Source of the DNA: Planktomarina sp.
GTDB lineage: Bacteria > Pseudomonadota > Alphaproteobacteria > Rhodobacterales > Rhodobacteraceae
Assembly: GCA_017856985.1 (NCBI GenBank)
Contig: JAFMEA010000012.1
Location: forward strand, 1-49,794
DNA length: 49,794 nucleotides
Direction of reading: 5' to 3'
Part shown: positions 33,105 to 41,256 of the stretch, one piece after another
Numbering within the stretch: the first letter of the stretch is position 1
Layout: each line of letters starts with the position of its first letter
Program-made: the position numbers and the translations under genes
The notes under the pieces: model-generated
What the model saw: only the letters and a program-made list of their open reading frames with translations
Told to the model about the DNA's origin: nothing
The model's database searches: none

Positions 33105-35579
33105 TTAACCCCCCATTATCCGAGGTAACCACAACACTAACTGCGGGAAAGAGAACAATAGAATGAGCCCAATTAATTGTATAACCATGAATTGCATCAT
33201 GCCGAGATAAATGTCTTTGAGGTCCCAATTTGGGACTACACCTTTTAAGAAGTAGGCAGACAATGCCACAGGTGGGCTAAGCCAGGCAGTCTGCAAATTA
33301 ACTGCAACTAGGATTCCAAACCAAACCATTTTGTCGTAATTGCTCTCAAAACCGGGAAGATCCAGCGCCATCACAGTTGGCAGTAAAACTGGAATAACAA
33401 TTAACACAATTGGCACCCATTCAAGTGGCCATCCAAGTATGAAGATCAGCGCCATTATTAAGATCAAAATCATATAAGGCGACATGTCCAAGCTGAGCAG
33501 AACTTCGGTCATCATCTTTGGCGTGCCGAGCATTGAGAACTCTGCCCCAAAGAAGTTAGAAGCGGCGACTAAAAACATGATCAAAACTGTGATCTCCAAC
33601 GCTTTGATCATACTGTCAAAGAAACCAGAAATCCTGAACTTTCCATAAGCTAAGGAAAGCAAAATTGATCCAAATGCGCCCATAGCTGCTGCTTCTGCTG
33701 GGGTGGCAAATCCCATAAGTATAGAACCTAGTGCAAAAGAGATTAGGATGGTTGGTGGCATCAAGCCAGCAAAAAATTCATCCCATAAGTCTGAGAAATG
33801 AAAGTTTTCTGCTGTGGTGGTCGAATACAAGCCAGCGGCTTTATAGGCGCCAAAGCCTAAGAAAATCAACCATGCGGTTTGGTAGAAAAGGCCAAACTCT
33901 ACGCCATCTAATTCTAAAATTTTCGATACTGCATATAAGATTTGTAAACCAATAACCAGCGGAGTAACGATGCGTAGTACTGTTAAGCTTTTGTAAGCGC
34001 GGTAACTCACAATAAGAGCCGCAATCATGATGATTAGACCCCCTAAAGGAATAAACCCAAATGCTCCGTCAAGAGCTAGACCAAAGAGTCTACAAATTGC
34101 CAGAATGCCAATACAGATTAAAATAACTTCCAACCGGTAGTTTTTTGAAGTTTCTGGTTGATCTTCTTCCGCAAGTATTGGGCCCAGTTCTGGATTTAAC
34201 CAACAGCGTCCCAATGTGTAAATTAAATACAAAGAAGCGAGCAGCGCGCCCGGTATGAATGCGCCACGAAAAAGGTCTAGTGTCGAAACGTCTAACACAG
34301 GGCCCATCACAATCAGCATTATGGAGGGTGGGATAAGGATGCCGAGCGTCCCCCCAGCGGTAATCGCTCCAGCTGACAGCCTGACATTATAGCCCGAACG
34401 ACTCATGGTAGCGCCAGCCATAATTCCTAGAAGGGTAACTGATGCACCGACTATACCCGTTGCTGCAGCAAAGATTGTTGAAACAATCAAAACAGCGATA
34501 TAAAGGGAGCCCCGAACACGCGCCATGATCATTTGAATTGAAGAAAACAGACGCTCCATAAGACCTGCCGCTTCCATCACAATACCCATCAAAATGAACA
34601 AAGGCACAGCCATAAGTTGGTCGTTCAACATGGTAGAATTGGTATTCAAAGTCATGAGAAGGCCAGTGAGTTTGAAGTTAAGGCCCCAAATTCCAAAGCC
34701 AAAGGCCAGAAAAATTAATGTGAATGATATTGGAAAGCCAATAAAAATTACAAAAATCATGGCGCCTAGCATAATTAAACCAATAATAGGTTTTGGTATA
34801 TCCAATATACCTCCCCTTTCGAATAAACCCGTAACAACTTCAAAAATAGGCAAAATATTTGGGATCCACATTTCTAAAGCAATTACTGCAAGAACGGCTG
34901 CAGTAACCCAAAGGCAAATATGTTCGTTTTTCTTGCCCATTTTGTGAAAGGCTCGAAATAATTCTGCAAAACCTTGTAAGAACAACAAGGCACCACCAAT
35001 TGGCATGGCGATACGCGCAGGCCATAAAACTGGCGACCATGTGCTATCAAAGGCGGTCTCTCCAGTCAGATATGCTACCATAAAAAACTCTGTTGAAATC
35101 CATGTAAATAAAAGCATTGATGGCAAAAAGAACACCAAATAGAGTGAAGCATCGACAACTGCTTGAGTTTTATCTGACCAGTTTCGATATAAGAAATCTG
35201 CTCGTATATGAACCCCTCGCATCAAGCCATATCCAGCAGCGGCCATAAACAAAACACCGGCTATCATTCGGCTAATGTCGTAGGCAAAAACTGTAGGGCC
35301 AAGGCCTAAGGAGCGGGCCAAATCGCCCCATCCGTTGTTGACCATAATAGAAAATGTGTTCCGTGAAAAAACTTCAATGACGACAACTGTGATTAAAGGG
35401 ATCATCAATAGGCAGATTAAACGTCCAACCCAATTGTTTGTAACATCGATTACTGCGGTTATTGGGCGTTGCCACGCAGTCATACCTTCTGGTGTTTCAC
35501 CGGGGATAAAATTATTGCGTTCCGCGATTAGTTCGTCAGTAATTTCGAGCTTTGTCGGGTCAACTTCATCTGCAGCCAT
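33105..35579 (-). CDS. TRAP transporter fused small/large permease (DctQM)
   Basis: An 824-residue inner membrane protein. Residues to about 215 hold the DctQ-type four-helix domain (GVHIRADFLY motif). From about 255 a DctM-type domain follows, with the signature runs MGIVMEAAGLMERLF and GGTLGILIPPSIMLIVMG. The DctM part is interrupted at about residues 470-600 by extra hydrophobic helices and a charged loop (AEEDQPETSKNY), and resumes at GSILMGFATPAEAAAMG. Fusion is common, but 824 residues is well above DctQ plus DctM alone. It exchanges Na+ for an organic acid or osmolyte. GGGAGA before 35579 sets the start. The binding protein gene lies upstream on the same strand. Confidence 0.9.
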   Translation of the reverse strand: MAADEVDPTKLEITDELIAERNNFIPGETPEGMTAWQRPITAVIDVTNNWVGRLICLLMIPLITVVVIEVFSRNTFSIMVNNGWGDLARSLGLGPTVFAYDISRMIAGVLFMAAAGYGLMRGVHIRADFLYRNWSDKTQAVVDASLYLVFFLPSMLLFTWISTEFFMVAYLTGETAFDSTWSPVLWPARIAMPIGGALLFLQGFAELFRAFHKMGKKNEHICLWVTAAVLAVIALEMWIPNILPIFEVVTGLFERGGILDIPKPIIGLIMLGAMIFVIFIGFPISFTLIFLAFGFGIWGLNFKLTGLLMTLNTNSTMLNDQLMAVPLFILMGIVMEAAGLMERLFSSIQMIMARVRGSLYIAVLIVSTIFAAATGIVGASVTLLGIMAGATMSRSGYNVRLSAGAITAGGTLGILIPPSIMLIVMGPVLDVSTLDLFRGAFIPGALLASLYLIYTLGRCWLNPELGPILAEEDQPETSKNYRLEVILICIGILAICRLFGLALDGAFGFIPLGGLIIMIAALIVSYRAYKSLTVLRIVTPLVIGLQILYAVSKILELDGVEFGLFYQTAWLIFLGFGAYKAAGLYSTTTAENFHFSDLWDEFFAGLMPPTILISFALGSILMGFATPAEAAAMGAFGSILLSLAYGKFRISGFFDSMIKALEITVLIMFLVAASNFFGAEFSMLGTPKMMTEVLLSLDMSPYMILILIMALIFILGWPLEWVPIVLIVIPVLLPTVMALDLPGFESNYDKMVWFGILVAVNLQTAWLSPPVALSAYFLKGVVPNWDLKDIYLGMMQFMVIQLIGLILLFSFPQLVLWLPRIMGG

Positions 35580-35650
35580 CCCTGTCTCCCTTTTTTTACC
35601 CCCCAAAATATTTGGGATATTTCTTTTTTAAAAAAACGTCTTTTTGCGCG

Positions 35651-35693
35651 CTTATTAAAAAAAGAAAGTACGGGATTTTAAAAACCCCGTACT
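35651..35693 (-). terminator. Attenuating terminator between TRAP binding protein and permease
   Basis: On the minus strand, right after the binding protein stop codon, AGTACGGG and CCCGTACT form a perfect 8-bp stem followed by TTCTTTTTTT. The permease gene starts about 70 nt further on. Such partial terminators commonly make the binding protein more abundant than the permease. Confidence 0.8.
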
Positions 35694-35706
35694 AATTGCT
35701 AAACGC

Positions 35707-36819
35707 TTATTTCAAAGAGTCAGCGTGTGCTTTGCCTAACGCTGCGTTCGTTGCCTGAGCGCCTGCCCAGAAAGGAACTGCAATGTCGGCGAAGTCTTTT
35801 TGGGACTGCCATACTTCTGCGAAGAAAGCATTGTCAGCTGCGCCTTGCTCGAGAAGATTTTTTGCAGCTGCCATATAAGCTGGGAAATAATCAGCCGGGG
35901 TATCATGCAATGTTACGCCATGATCATCGACTAATGTCTTTAATGCCTTGCCGTTATTATAGATCCGGTAGGACATAGATTTGGACAAGGAAGCGTTAGC
36001 TGCAACTTCCAAGGCTTTTTTCTCAGTATCTGACAATGCGTCATAGAAGTCACCGTTGACATACATGTCAGCGTTCACAACAACTTGGTGCAGGCCTTGC
36101 AAGTAGTAATGCTTTAGGACCTTTTGAAAGCCAAATGCCATGTCGGCAACTGGACAGCACCACTCAGCAGCGTCGATTGTACCCTTTTCCAATGCTGGGA
36201 GTATGTCCCCGCCACCCATCGCCACAGAAGCAACTCCGATATCTTTGTAGGCTTGGCCAACCATACCTGGAGGTGCCCGGAAACGGTACTTACGGAAGTC
36301 ATCCATTGAAGTAATAGGTTCTTTGAACCAACCTAACGCTTCTGGACCAACTGGCTGAAGCATGAAGCCTTTTACGTTGACGCCCATTTCATCCCAAAGA
36401 CGCTCATATAGTTCCTTTCCGCCACCGGCTTCGAACCATGACAGAAACGCGAGATTGTCTAAGCCAACACCAGCGCCGGCAACAGGTGCGCCAAAAAGGT
36501 TTGCAGCAGGGTGCTTACCACCCCAATAATGCGTCCATGCAAATCCACCTTCCACGAGACCTGCGTCAACAGCGTCCATCACGTCTCGTGATCCGACAAT
36601 GGCACCAGCGGGTAGAACTTCGAGGACCAAAGATCCACCTGTTAAGGCGGCGACGTCTTCTCCAAAATTTTTCAACATTTTTAATTCGTCTGAGTTGTCT
36701 GACAAAACTGATTGAATGCGTAGTACTTTCGAGTGGCCTCCGGCAAATGCCGTTGTGCCAAATGACAAGGCAACTGCAGTTACTACCGCTGACTTGACTA
36801 TTGATTTTAGATTAAACAT
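35707..36819 (-). CDS. TRAP transporter periplasmic substrate-binding protein (DctP, TakP-like)
   Basis: A 370-residue exported binding protein. The signal peptide is MFNLKSIVKSAVVTAVALSF to TTAFA. The substrate-contact regions are FRKYRFRAPPGMVG, with the family Arg, and IDAAEWCCPVADMAFGF, typical of the TakP-type branch that binds 2-oxo acids or similar anions. GGGAGG lies 9-14 nt before the ATG, the strongest Shine-Dalgarno site on this strand, which fits high expression. It leads a terminator and then the fused permease. The ligand is unknown; the adjacent MttB homologue hints at a methylated amine acid, without proof. Confidence 0.9.
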   Translation of the reverse strand: MFNLKSIVKSAVVTAVALSFGTTAFAGGHSKVLRIQSVLSDNSDELKMLKNFGEDVAALTGGSLVLEVLPAGAIVGSRDVMDAVDAGLVEGGFAWTHYWGGKHPAANLFGAPVAGAGVGLDNLAFLSWFEAGGGKELYERLWDEMGVNVKGFMLQPVGPEALGWFKEPITSMDDFRKYRFRAPPGMVGQAYKDIGVASVAMGGGDILPALEKGTIDAAEWCCPVADMAFGFQKVLKHYYLQGLHQVVVNADMYVNGDFYDALSDTEKKALEVAANASLSKSMSYRIYNNGKALKTLVDDHGVTLHDTPADYFPAYMAAAKNLLEQGAADNAFFAEVWQSQKDFADIAVPFWAGAQATNAALGKAHADSLK

Positions 36820-36934
36820 TTCTGTTTTCCTCCCAAGAGTTGTACCTTCGATGTCTTTTTTTAGACCCGGGCCGAAGGCGTACCAGTGGGTCTTGGGTTA
36901 TTGGCATTAATTTCTTAAAGCCAAAAACTTAATT

Positions 36935-37594
36935 TTAATGCCCCTTACTCATCTCCCACCCTTCAACAAGGCCGAGTAATGGGCCAACACCACTGTGGAT
37001 ATCAAAGAAGCCACGGTACAGCATTTCGCCTGCAACGTAGAGAAGTACGATAAGTCCCAACCAAGAAATCCACGGGAATTTTGTAAGTAATTTCATTATT
37101 ATAGTCGCTGCGAAGGCCATAAGAATTATAGCTAGTCCAAGCCCAAAGATTAGCATTTGACGATCGCCATCGGCGATCGCAGCAACTGCCAGCACATTAT
37201 CCAGAGACATCGAGACGTCTGCGATTGTAATTGATATGAGAGCCGCAGCCATGGTTTTCTCTGGGGCTGCAGCGTCGGTGTTGGACATGGCGCTTGTATT
37301 AGAATGAGGTTGATTATTATTAGCCGACCGAATTTCTTGAAATAAGCGCCAGCATACCCAGAATAGAAGCAGGGATCCAATGAATAGAATGCCGGGTATC
37401 CCGAGCAAGGTGGTGGCAATTACGGCAAAGACAATGCGCAGGACCGCTGCAATTACCATTCCGTAAAAAATGGCGCGCTTACGCAATTCGGGCGCAAGTC
37501 CAGCCGCAGCCATCCCAATAATTAATGCGTTGTCACCCGATAGGATCAAATCTGCAATAATAATTTGTCCGTACGCCATAACCGTTTCAAGCAT
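36935..37594 (-). CDS. TerC-family integral membrane protein (YjbE/YkoY type)
   Basis: A 219-residue membrane protein with about six to seven helices. The LSGDNALIIGMAAAGL and MSLDNVLAVAAIADG repeats, each with an Asp-Asn pair in a helix, are the TerC signature. The family moves or senses metal ions, notably Mn export, in other bacteria. It lies 34 nt after the GMC oxidoreductase gene on the same strand and ahead of the TRAP binding protein; the relation to those genes is unclear. Confidence 0.85.
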   Translation of the reverse strand: MLETVMAYGQIIIADLILSGDNALIIGMAAAGLAPELRKRAIFYGMVIAAVLRIVFAVIATTLLGIPGILFIGSLLLFWVCWRLFQEIRSANNNQPHSNTSAMSNTDAAAPEKTMAAALISITIADVSMSLDNVLAVAAIADGDRQMLIFGLGLAIILMAFAATIIMKLLTKFPWISWLGLIVLLYVAGEMLYRGFFDIHSGVGPLLGLVEGWEMSKGH

Positions 37595-37628
37595 TATATA
37601 AATTCCTGGTATTGTTTAATTTTTTGTT

Positions 37629-39230
37629 TCATGCAGCGTCTTCCAGGATCATGTCAGACAGTTTCTCACCAATCATAATCGCTGGAGCATTTGTATTGCC
37701 TGATGTAATTACTGGCATTATCGAACAATCTGCAACCCGCAAACCATCTATGCCTCGTACGCGCAAACGTTCGTCTACCACTGCCATTTTGTCCTGACCC
37801 ATTTTACAGGTGCCCGTAGGATGATAGATGGTGACACTTGTGTCGCGCGCCCATTGTAATGTGGCTTCATAGTCGTCGATTTTAACATCTGAACTGGGAC
37901 TGAACTGCTCTGTAATATGAGACTTTAAAGGCTCAAACTGTGCTATTTTACGCGCAATGTTAATGCCTTTAACTATAGTATTTTGGTCTAAATTGGTTGC
38001 CAGGTAATTGGGATGAATTTCTGGGTGCTCTCGCCAGTCAGAAGATTTTAGTTTCAAATGACCGGTACTTTCCGGCCGCAGTTGAAGAACTGACGCCGTA
38101 AATGCGGAGAACTTATGTGGCCCGTCTGCTGGCTTTGAAGCGCTCCAAGGTTGGATGTGAAACTGTATATCAGGACTTTCCAGAATTGGGTCTGTTTTCA
38201 AAAAGGCCGTTCCAAGGCTTGCGGCCATAGTCATCGGGCCAGTCTGAGTTAAGGCGTACTGCAAAGCTATGAGACCTTGCTTGAATACATTATTAATTTC
38301 AGTGTTAATAGTTGAAAGGTTCGTTTTGAATACTGGTCGGGCTTGTAAATGATCCTGAAGGTTTTTACCTACACCGGGTAAATCTTTTATCATATTTATG
38401 CCGTGTTTTTTTAGCTCAGTAGCGGCGCCAATCCCCGAAAGCATTAAAATTTGCGGTGAACCAATAGTGCCAGCACTTAAAATAACTTCACGGCGGGCTA
38501 GAATGTCATGGCTCTGGCCTTTTTGATTGATCGTAACTCCAAAAGCGCGGGATTTTTTAATTAATACTTTTTCGGCTTGAGCGTGAGTTATTACTGTCAA
38601 GTTTTTGCGTTTTTTTGCAGGGTTGAGGTAAGCAACTGCACTTGAGCAACGCCGACCTTTGTCGAGCGTTAATTGAAAATATCCAACACCTTCTTGATCT
38701 ATGCCGTTATAATCTGGATTGCGCTTATAGCCTGCGTTTTCAGCTGCATCTAGCCATTTTTCTGTGATGGAGCGTTTGAGGCGAGTTGGGGATACGGAAA
38801 GTGGGCCATCAGTACCACGAGCTGGGTCTATATCTCCGTTTCCCTTCCAAGTCTCGGCACGTTTAAAGTAAGGCAATACATCGTCCCAAGCCCAACCTGT
38901 ATTTCCAAGTTGGCGCCAGTGATTAAAGTCTTCTGCTTGGCCACGGACATACAACAGTCCATTTATTGAACTAGAACCACCCAAAACCCGTCCTCGTGGC
39001 CATGGTATTGCTCGCCCATTTAAACCTGGATCTCCTTGTGTACGGTAACACCAATCCATTTTTGGATTACCCATGGTTTTGAAGTACCCAACTGGTATAT
39101 GGATCCATGGGCTGTGATCTTTGCCACCAGCCTCAATTAAAGCCACCGAATTTCTTGGATCTGCTGAAAGTCGGTTTGCTAAGGCACATCCAGCTGAGCC
39201 TGCGCCAATTATTACAAAGTCAAATTCCAA
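37629..39230 (-). CDS. GMC-family FAD oxidoreductase (choline-dehydrogenase-like)
   Basis: A 533-residue glucose-methanol-choline oxidoreductase. The FAD motif is VIIGAGSAGCALANRL and the GMC signature 1 is RGRVLGGSSSINGLLYVRG. LSAGTIGSPQILMLSGIG is GMC signature 2. The C-terminal catalytic pair region reads IYHPTGTCKMG and TSGNTNAPAIMIGE, the general GMC form. The family oxidises alcohols; true choline dehydrogenase is not proven, and no betaine aldehyde dehydrogenase is adjacent. An IclR regulator gene is divergent from it across 138 nt and probably controls it. Confidence 0.88.
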   Translation of the reverse strand: MEFDFVIIGAGSAGCALANRLSADPRNSVALIEAGGKDHSPWIHIPVGYFKTMGNPKMDWCYRTQGDPGLNGRAIPWPRGRVLGGSSSINGLLYVRGQAEDFNHWRQLGNTGWAWDDVLPYFKRAETWKGNGDIDPARGTDGPLSVSPTRLKRSITEKWLDAAENAGYKRNPDYNGIDQEGVGYFQLTLDKGRRCSSAVAYLNPAKKRKNLTVITHAQAEKVLIKKSRAFGVTINQKGQSHDILARREVILSAGTIGSPQILMLSGIGAATELKKHGINMIKDLPGVGKNLQDHLQARPVFKTNLSTINTEINNVFKQGLIALQYALTQTGPMTMAASLGTAFLKTDPILESPDIQFHIQPWSASKPADGPHKFSAFTASVLQLRPESTGHLKLKSSDWREHPEIHPNYLATNLDQNTIVKGINIARKIAQFEPLKSHITEQFSPSSDVKIDDYEATLQWARDTSVTIYHPTGTCKMGQDKMAVVDERLRVRGIDGLRVADCSIMPVITSGNTNAPAIMIGEKLSDMILEDAA

Positions 39231-39368
39231 TTTTCATCCCTAAATATTAAAAAATGAGACTTTTATTCCCGTTTATTGTCTTATCTGCTATGTAGGCAGG
39301 AAGGTTAAGATTCGGCAAGTCAGGTATGAAAATCAGATTTATCTGCTGAATAAAAAGGATTAGCTTTA

Positions 39369-40130
39369 ATGTCCCCAGAACAAAGAGTTCCAACAAGCTT
39401 TCGCACTCTATTAATTCTAGAGGTGTTGGGAAAATCGGATCGACCAATGTCGGCTACTGAAATCAATGAAAAGATAGAACTTCCAAAACAAACTATTCAT
39501 CGTTTATGTGCTAAGTTAGAACAAGAGGGTTTTCTTTTGCGAGTTGGCAATGGAAAGAAGCTCAGACCGACGAGACGCGCCCGACTAATGGCTAGTGGAA
39601 TTCTGCATTCCTCTAGTGATCATATTGCCCGTCACCAAGTGATGCAGAGAATTGCTGAAGATGTCGGCGAAACGGTGAACTTTGCGGTTCCTACTAGTGA
39701 TGGTATGACTTACCTTGAGCGTATCGAGACTGATTGGCCATTCCGTGTGCAGTTGCCCGTGGGAACGCATGTTCCCTTTCATTGTACCGCAAGTGGAAAA
39801 ACATTTATGGCTAGCCTTCTGCCAAAGGCCCGCCATGCCTTGGTTCGTAGTCTACGCTTGCAAAAGTTGACTGATAACACTTTTATTGATGCCGAGACAC
39901 TCGTGTCTGAATTAAAATTAGTAGCAAAACAGGGCTATGCAATTGATAATGAAGAGTTTATTTCTGGAATGGTTGCAATTGCAGTTCCAATTACAGATGA
40001 CCAAGGTCGCTATGTGGCATCTCTAGCTTTCCATGGGCCGTCCCAAAGATTAACCGTTGAAAAGGTTATTTCGCAGAAAGATGTATTATTTAAAGGGGCC
40101 CAAACCATGAAAGATGTTCTTTTTTGTTAA
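39369..40130 (+). CDS. IclR-family transcriptional regulator
   Basis: A 253-residue regulator with an N-terminal winged helix (about residues 5-60, with MSATEINEKIELPKQTIHR as the HTH). A C-terminal ligand-sensing GAF-like IclR domain follows from about residue 75, with PFHCTASGKTFMASL and the Asp/Glu-rich GYAIDNEEFISGMVAIAVP signature. It is divergent from the GMC oxidoreductase gene, its probable target, and convergent with the LacI gene, overlapping its 3' end by 4 nt. The inducer is unknown. Confidence 0.9.
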   Translation: MSPEQRVPTSFRTLLILEVLGKSDRPMSATEINEKIELPKQTIHRLCAKLEQEGFLLRVGNGKKLRPTRRARLMASGILHSSSDHIARHQVMQRIAEDVGETVNFAVPTSDGMTYLERIETDWPFRVQLPVGTHVPFHCTASGKTFMASLLPKARHALVRSLRLQKLTDNTFIDAETLVSELKLVAKQGYAIDNEEFISGMVAIAVPITDDQGRYVASLAFHGPSQRLTVEKVISQKDVLFKGAQTMKDVLFC

Positions 40131-41146
40131 CGGCTTGCCAGAGTGCCTCGATTAATAATCGTGGTCGTCAATTCAACAGACTGTGCAGCAGTTTTTCCCA
40201 AATTTGGATTAATTAAATCTAATAAGACTTCTGCTGCTTTACGTCCCATTTCTTGCTGAGGCACGCGCACAGTAGTGAGACTAGGTGTAACAACTCGGGC
40301 AAGGTTGATATCATCAAAGCCAGTAATTGAAATATCATTTGGAACGCTAAGCCCCAATTCTTTAGCGCGAAGCATGGCGCCAACAGCTAAAACATCGCTG
40401 CTGCAAATTATGGCGGTTGGGTTTTTGTTAAGGGCCAAGATCCGGTCTAACGCTGCACTTGCCTCTTCAAAGCTATACTTGCATTCTTCAATGGCAACCA
40501 ACTCAACATTTGGATTTGTCTTTTGAGCATCTTCAATTCCAATAATGCGTTCGTTAGCCCTATCATTACCTTCCCTTAATCCTGCGATAATGGCCAGTTT
40601 ACGATGTCCCAATGCAATCACATGATTAGCAATTTTTTGTGCTGCCTTTTGATTATCAAATCCAACTACTGGTGAAGATATGTTTTTTCCAAAACACCAT
40701 GCTAAAACATGAGGGACAGAATGTTTTTCCAAAAAATCCAGGGTTTTTTTTGGGCGATCTTTTCCAATTAACAGTAAGCCATCCGCACCCTGTGATAAAA
40801 GTGAGCGAATTTGATCATATTCTTGTGAAGCGTTATAATTGGAGCTGCCAACAAGCAACGTGACTTTTGAATCATTTAGAGTTTCTTGAAATGCTTGTAG
40901 CCCACTTGCAAAAACAGCGTTCTCCATTGAAGGAATAATTGCTCCAACAGTGTTGGTGCGATTGATGGCAAGTGCTCGGCCTCCAAAATGAGGCATGTAT
41001 CCCAAGGAATCGATAGCTTTCTGTATTCGCAATCGCGTGGGTTCAGCAACTTTTTTTGGGTTGTTTATACAACGTGAAATTGATGCTGTTGAGACACCCG
41101 CTAGTACTGCAACATCTTCAAGGTTAGGGCGGTTTGTATCCCGCAT
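40127..41146 (-). CDS. LacI-family transcriptional repressor of the sulfonate operon
   Basis: A 339-residue LacI/GalR regulator. The HTH is at residues 9-28 (NLEDVAVLAGVSTASISRCI), then the hinge region AIDSLGYMPHFGGRALA, and a periplasmic-binding-protein fold with DDINLARVVTPSLTTVR near the end. I placed the start at 41146, which has GGAAAAC upstream and begins with the HTH; the in-frame extension to 41284 overlaps the divergent gene. It is divergent from the HpsN-like gene with a palindrome between them, so it probably represses that operon until DHPS or a product is present. Confidence 0.9.
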   Translation of the reverse strand: MRDTNRPNLEDVAVLAGVSTASISRCINNPKKVAEPTRLRIQKAIDSLGYMPHFGGRALAINRTNTVGAIIPSMENAVFASGLQAFQETLNDSKVTLLVGSSNYNASQEYDQIRSLLSQGADGLLLIGKDRPKKTLDFLEKHSVPHVLAWCFGKNISSPVVGFDNQKAAQKIANHVIALGHRKLAIIAGLREGNDRANERIIGIEDAQKTNPNVELVAIEECKYSFEEASAALDRILALNKNPTAIICSSDVLAVGAMLRAKELGLSVPNDISITGFDDINLARVVTPSLTTVRVPQQEMGRKAAEVLLDLINPNLGKTAAQSVELTTTIINRGTLASR

Positions 41147-41182
41147 TTTGTTTTCCAGCTCAAAATATATTTTAAAATATGT

Positions 41183-41212
41183 AAGCGCTTGCATGCGGGA
41201 ATGCAAGCGCAT
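41183..41212. promoter_or_regulatory. Candidate LacI-family operator
   Basis: A perfect inverted repeat GCGCTTGCAT (41185-41194) and ATGCAAGCGC (41201-41210) with a 6-nt centre. It contains the 8-bp palindrome AAGCGCTT (41183-41190) and a related AAGCGC half at 41205-41210. This is the core used by many LacI/GalR proteins. It lies in the 110-nt gap between the divergent LacI and HpsN-like genes, 47 nt before the HpsN-like ATG. Confidence 0.7.
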
Positions 41213-41256
41213 AAAGATTGAGTCGAAGTTACTTACTATCACACAGGATTTATCAA

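Noticed and set aside
36854..36890. Inverted repeat AGACCC...GGGTCT ahead of the TRAP binding protein
   Set aside because: The stem is only 6 bp with a long loop and has no T-tract in the sense direction, so I do not call it a terminator or a riboswitch.
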